NCBI RefSeq assembly: GCF_014648355.1
Contig: NZ_BMQY01000009.1
Coordinates: forward strand, 207,265 to 271,264
DNA length: 64,000 nucleotides
Direction of reading: 5' to 3'
Source of the DNA: Couchioplanes azureus
GTDB taxonomy: Bacteria > Actinomycetota > Actinomycetes > Mycobacteriales > Micromonosporaceae
Position 1 is the stretch's first letter. Each line of letters opens with the position of its first letter. A program made the position numbers and the translations under genes. The notes below the pieces were generated by a model, which saw only the letters and a program-made list of their open reading frames with translations, searched no databases and had not been told where the DNA came from. Of this stretch, positions 60,764 through 64,000 are shown in pieces.

Positions 60764-62056
60764 GTGGCACGGATCGGTGACGGTGGCGACCTACTGAAGT
60801 GCTCCTTCTGTGGGAAGTCTCAGAAGCAGGTCAAGAAGCTCATCGCGGGCCCAGGTGTCTACATCTGCGACGAGTGCATCGACCTCTGCAACGAGATCAT
60901 CGAGGAAGAGCTGGCCGAAACCGGCGAAGTGAAATGGGAAGAGCTTCCCAAGCCGATGGAGATCTGCCAGTTCCTCGACAACTACGTGGTGGGGCAGGAG
61001 CAGGCCAAGAAGGCTCTCTCCGTGGCCGTCTACAACCACTACAAGCGGATCCAGGCCGAGTCGGCCGGCGCGCCCGGTGCGGGCAGCGACGTCGAGGTGG
61101 CCAAGTCCAACATCATGCTCATCGGCCCCACGGGCTGCGGTAAGACCCACCTGGCGCAGACGCTGGCGCGGATGCTCAACGTCCCGTTCGCCATCGCCGA
61201 CGCCACGGCGCTGACCGAGGCGGGTTACGTCGGCGAGGACGTCGAGAACATCCTGCTCAAGCTCATCCAGGCCGCCGACTACGACGTCAAGCGCGCCGAG
61301 CAGGGCATCATCTACATCGACGAGGTCGACAAGATCGCCCGCAAGAGCGAGAACCCGTCGATCACCCGGGACGTCTCCGGCGAGGGCGTGCAGCAGGCCC
61401 TGCTCAAGATCCTCGAGGGTACGGTCGCGAACGTCCCGCCGCAGGGTGGCCGCAAGCATCCGCACCAGGAGTTCATCCAGATCGACACCACCAACGTGCT
61501 GTTCATCGTCGGTGGCGCCTTCGCCGGCCTGGACCGGATCATCGAGTCCCGGGTCGGGCAGGGCGGCGTCGGCTTCGGTGCGCACCTGCGCTCGGTCTCC
61601 GAGCGCAACACCGACGACATCTTCAGCAAGGTCATGCCGGAGGACATGCTGAAGTTCGGCCTGATCCCCGAGTTCATCGGCCGGCTCCCGGTGATCACGA
61701 CCGTGCGCAACCTCGACCGCGAGGCGCTCATCAAGATCCTCACGGAGCCCCGCAACGCGTACGTGAAGCAGTACCAGCGCCTCTTCGAACTCGACGGCGT
61801 CGAGCTGGAGTTCGACCAGGGCGCCCTCGAGGCGATCGCCGACCAGGCCATGCTCCGTGGCACCGGCGCCCGCGGCCTGCGCGCCATCATGGAGGAGGTC
61901 CTCCAGAACGTCATGTTCGAGGTGCCCAGCAACCCCGACGCCGCCCGGGTGGTCATCACCCGCGAGGTCGTGGTCGAGAACGTGATACCGACGATCGTGC
62001 CCCGCGAGTTCGTGGGCCGTCGCGCCCGCCGCGAACGCGAGGAGAAGTCCGCCTGA
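60764..62056 (+). CDS. clpX: ATP-dependent unfoldase ClpX
   Basis: A 430-residue AAA+ unfoldase. The zinc-binding N-terminal domain has CSFCGKSQ...CDECIDLC. The ATPase domain has Walker A GPTGCGKTHLAQ near residue 121, Walker B IIYIDEVDKIARK and sensor-2 GARGLRAI. It feeds ClpP1P2. It is separated from clpP2 by 286 bases holding a TAGACT -10-like element (about 60584), so it probably has its own promoter. GTG start after AGGGAGAACG. Confidence 0.96.
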   Translation: MARIGDGGDLLKCSFCGKSQKQVKKLIAGPGVYICDECIDLCNEIIEEELAETGEVKWEELPKPMEICQFLDNYVVGQEQAKKALSVAVYNHYKRIQAESAGAPGAGSDVEVAKSNIMLIGPTGCGKTHLAQTLARMLNVPFAIADATALTEAGYVGEDVENILLKLIQAADYDVKRAEQGIIYIDEVDKIARKSENPSITRDVSGEGVQQALLKILEGTVANVPPQGGRKHPHQEFIQIDTTNVLFIVGGAFAGLDRIIESRVGQGGVGFGAHLRSVSERNTDDIFSKVMPEDMLKFGLIPEFIGRLPVITTVRNLDREALIKILTEPRNAYVKQYQRLFELDGVELEFDQGALEAIADQAMLRGTGARGLRAIMEEVLQNVMFEVPSNPDAARVVITREVVVENVIPTIVPREFVGRRARREREEKSA

Positions 62057-62089
62057 CGCGGACGCCGCTCCAGCGCTCTACGCCATGCC

Positions 62090-62126
62090 GTCACCGTCGC
62101 CCTTCAGGGCGGCGGTGACGTCGTTT
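62090..62126 (+). terminator. Intrinsic terminator of clpX
   Basis: A 13-bp stem (one G-U pair) GTCACCGTCGCCC/GGGCGGCGGTGAC with a TTCA loop, followed after GTCG by a TTTT tract. Confidence 0.85.
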
Positions 62127-62218
62127 TCCGGCGGGATGGTGGCCGGGGTAGCCGGGGCACCGGTACCGAGCGGGTGAGGGGCCGCTGAGCGTCGCGTGCG
62201 CCTTCCGGCCCGGCTCGC

Positions 62219-62300
62219 CCTTCGCCGGGGGTGTGGCGTCCTTCGCCGGAGGTGTGGCGTCCTTCGGCGGGGTTGTGGCGTCTTCGGCGGGGGTGTGGCC
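62219..62300. repeat. Tandem repeat, 21 bp x 4
   Basis: Four units of CCTTCGCCGGAGGTGTGGCG plus T, with one to four changes each, lie between the clpX terminator and the nitrilase gene. Open frames through it are Pro/Arg-rich artefacts. Confidence 0.8.
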
Positions 62301-62399
62301 GCTGAACCCTTCCGCGTGTCCGGGTCGGCTTCCTTGCGCACTCAGGGCACCCGGGCCGAGGCGTTCCGGACGGGCGCCGAGTTCCGTACGCTGGCGGGC

Positions 62400-63194
62400 A
62401 TGCGCGTTGCCGTCTGCCAGTTGAACGCTCGCGACGACCGTACGCTCAATCTTGCGGTGGCCCGCGACCTCCTGGGCCGAGCCGCCGCGGCCGGGGCGAC
62501 CCTGGCCGTCCTTCCCGAGTATGTCGACTACCTCGGAGCGGGCCCGGGCATGCCGAAACCGGAGCCGGTCGACGGCGAGTTCGCGGCCTTCTTCGCCCGG
62601 GCCGCCCGCGAGCTCGGCATCTGGGTGCATGCGGGCTCGTTCCACGAGGCCGGCCCCGACCCGGAGCGCACCTACAACACCTCGCTGATCTTCGATCCGG
62701 CGGGCGAGCTCGTCGAGACCTACCGGAAGATCCATCTGTACGACGTGGAGATCCCGGGAAGGGTGTCCTACCAGGAGTCCCGCTCCGTGGCACCGGGCGA
62801 GCGCACGGTCGTCACCGAGATCGCCGGCGTTCCCACCGGGCTGTCGATCTGCTACGACCTGCGGTTCCCCGAGCTGTATCGGCGGCTTGCCATCGATGGC
62901 GCCAAGATGCTGGTGGTGCCGGCGGCGTTCATGATGCACACGGGGCGTGACCACTGGGAGGTGCTGCTCCGCGCCCGCGCCATCGAGAACCAGTGCTACG
63001 TGGTGGCGGCCGGTCAGATCGGAGATCACGACCCGGGCCGGACGTGCTTCGGCCGCAGCATGATCGTCGACCCGTGGGGGACCGTGGTCGCTCAGGCGCC
63101 GGACGCGGTTGGCATCGCCTGCGCCGACATCGACCTGAGCCGGCTGGACGACCTTCGTACCGAGCTGCCCAGCCTCGCGAACCGTCGCCTGTAG
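62400..63194 (+). CDS. Carbon-nitrogen hydrolase (nitrilase superfamily)
   Basis: A 264-residue amidase-type hydrolase with the catalytic triad: Glu in LAVLPEYVDYL near residue 41, Lys in YRKIHLYDV near 110 and Cys in GLSICYDLRFPELYR near 146. The closest functional group is probably Nit/omega-amidase or deaminated glutathione amidase, but this is not settled by motifs. The ATG at 62400 lies seven bases after a TACGCT -10 box (62387-62392), so it may be leaderless. Confidence 0.92.
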   Translation: MRVAVCQLNARDDRTLNLAVARDLLGRAAAAGATLAVLPEYVDYLGAGPGMPKPEPVDGEFAAFFARAARELGIWVHAGSFHEAGPDPERTYNTSLIFDPAGELVETYRKIHLYDVEIPGRVSYQESRSVAPGERTVVTEIAGVPTGLSICYDLRFPELYRRLAIDGAKMLVVPAAFMMHTGRDHWEVLLRARAIENQCYVVAAGQIGDHDPGRTCFGRSMIVDPWGTVVAQAPDAVGIACADIDLSRLDDLRTELPSLANRRL

Positions 63195-63253
63195 CGGTTG
63201 CCTCTGCGGTCAGGACACGTGCCACGGCCGGCCCTGGCGAGTTTCGAGTCGCC

Positions 63254-63478
63254 TCAGAAGGTCTGGAACAGGTAGCTGACCACCGCGATACAGACGACTG
63301 CTCCGCCCACGAGGAGCATCGCGCCGCCCATGCGGGACGGTCCGCGCTGGATCAAGCGGTGCACCGAGACCACCACCGCCGCCAGGACCAGAATGCCGAT
63401 GACCAGCTGGGACAGCGGCATCAGGAGGCCGAACAACGCGTCGGCGGCGAGCGCCGGTTGAGGTGCCATGCCTGCCAC
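63254..63478 (-). CDS. Small membrane protein with two helices
   Basis: A 74-residue protein with two hydrophobic helices (LFGLLMPLSQLVIGILVLAAVVVSVH and GGAMLLVGGAVVCIAVVSYLF) joined by a basic RLIQRGPSRM loop. The layout resembles small pore- or pilin-like proteins in actinomycetes, but no family is recognised. It is convergent with the nitrilase gene and divergent from the rRNA promoter region. Confidence 0.65.
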   Translation of the reverse strand: MAGMAPQPALAADALFGLLMPLSQLVIGILVLAAVVVSVHRLIQRGPSRMGGAMLLVGGAVVCIAVVSYLFQTF

Positions 63479-63680
63479 TCTGGCACGTCCGCGCGCCCGG
63501 TGGGATTTCTGGGGCGGGGGCCGATTTGCGTTCCCGGTGGGGCGTGGCGTAACTTTCTCTCTGCCCGCGGGGAACCCGGACGGAGCGGCACGAAAGTGAC
63601 CGGTCCGGCGGAGTACCTGAGGGCGGCTGGAAGCAGGCGCTAAGCTTGCGGACAGTTCCGGGCGAAGCAGGCGGCAGGAT
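63479..63680. other. Upstream region of the rRNA operon, no gene seen
   Basis: About 200 bases between the small membrane protein and the first rRNA promoter. No credible frame or RNA gene is visible. It may hold upstream activating sequence for the rRNA promoters. Confidence 0.4.
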
Positions 63681-63709
63681 TTGCGCCAGCGAGAACGACC
63701 GGGTAGAGT
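63681..63709 (+). promoter_or_regulatory. rRNA operon promoter, upstream
   Basis: TTGCGC (63681-63686) and TAGAGT (63704-63709) separated by 17 bases, the normal housekeeping sigma spacing. It lies about 250 bases before the rrn leader motif and is the first of a tandem pair. Confidence 0.8.
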
Positions 63710-63867
63710 TAACCGGCCAGCAGGAACCGGGCGGATCGATCACCAAGTGATCTCCGGACGGCTGCTAGGCCACCTGATGACACTCACACCTTCTAGGGTG
63801 AGCGTCTGCACGGGAAAAACTTGGGCGATGCTACGAGGATCCTCCGGGATCTTCCAAGACTCAGGTC

Positions 63868-63896
63868 TTGCGCTGGCGAGGTCGACCAGGTAAGTT
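63868..63896 (+). promoter_or_regulatory. rRNA operon promoter, downstream
   Basis: TTGCGC (63868-63873) and TAAGTT (63891-63896), again with a 17-base spacer, and the same -35 hexamer as the upstream promoter. It would start transcription near 63903, about 55 bases before the conserved leader sequence. Confidence 0.82.
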
Positions 63897-63903
63897 AGAG
63901 CGG

Positions 63904-64000
63904 TTGCCCCGAGCGGGTCTCCTCGGAAGAGGGGGAACGAACGGTGTGTGGTTGTTCTTTGAGAACTCAACAGGGTGCTTGATAAGCCAGTGCCAAGAAT
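63904..64000 (+). other. rRNA operon leader (16S gene follows outside the window)
   Basis: The sequence contains TTTGAGAACTCAACAG (63958-63973) followed by GGTGCTTGATAAG, the conserved antitermination/processing leader seen before 16S genes in actinobacteria. The window ends before the 16S 5' end, so no rRNA itself is annotated. Confidence 0.85.

Overview
The window is high-GC chromosomal DNA of a mycelial actinomycete, most likely a member of the Micromonosporaceae (Actinoplanes/Micromonospora type). This is inferred from codon use, a DinB/mycothiol-type protein, the CtaJ-DUF5130 pair, GlbO, tandem clpP1-clpP2, and an integrated element carrying an Scr1-like regulator with a DUF397 partner. 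I cannot name the species from the sequence.

Region 1 (1-26.9 kb) is ordinary chromosome rich in cobalamin genes, in three groups: cobD-cobQ (1.07-3.6 kb), an isolated and divergent cobB-like gene (12.5-14.2 kb), and an overlapping cobC-cobT-cobA/cysG operon (17.5-20.8 kb). Between and after them lie a kinase-like P-loop protein, an M48 and an M20 peptidase, a flavin monooxygenase, an SOS-box-driven DUF222 remnant, an ATP-dependent DNA ligase, SURF1, a class A penicillin-binding protein, OtsA and the ABC-F protein EttA with its overlapping neighbours. Several intergenic stretches hold GC-rich minisatellites.

Region 2 (26.9-45.3 kb) is also housekeeping: a secreted beta-propeller, GlbO with an overlapping MFS gene, MscS, an HNH nuclease, a class F sortase with a secreted membrane-anchored neighbour, CtaJ, DUF5130, Uma2, PepN, a DUF1015 protein, an alpha/beta hydrolase, RpiB, an Eis-type acetyltransferase, LapA and a short-chain dehydrogenase. 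Many genes start 5-7 bases after a TANNNT -10 box and so look leaderless.

Region 3 (45,302-57,350) is a complete actinomycete integrative and conjugative element (AICE) of about 12.0 kb, bounded by a 44-bp perfect direct repeat that is the 3' half of tRNA-Gly(TCC). The right-hand part is a pSAM2-like module in order: pra-like gene, small genes, FtsK/TraB translocase, small membrane proteins, RepSA-like initiator, excisionase, integrase. The left part is unusual. It has about 1.7 kb of palindrome-rich, lower-GC DNA without convincing genes, a tRNA-Thr-like gene with a damaged acceptor stem, and an Scr1-type XRE regulator with a DUF397 partner and an MFS transporter. Related ATGC-rich palindromes sit before the regulator and over the promoter of the pra/transfer operon. 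This suggests that the Scr1/DUF397 pair, rather than a KorSA-type GntR repressor, is the element's master switch. It is the best candidate here for a little-described system.

Region 4 (57.3-64 kb) is core chromosome: the intact tRNA-Gly, a divergent tRNA-Pro lying directly before tig (trigger factor), clpP1-clpP2 behind a probable ClgR operator, clpX, a nitrilase-family amidohydrolase, a small membrane protein, and finally the tandem promoters and leader of a ribosomal RNA operon whose 16S gene must begin just beyond the window.
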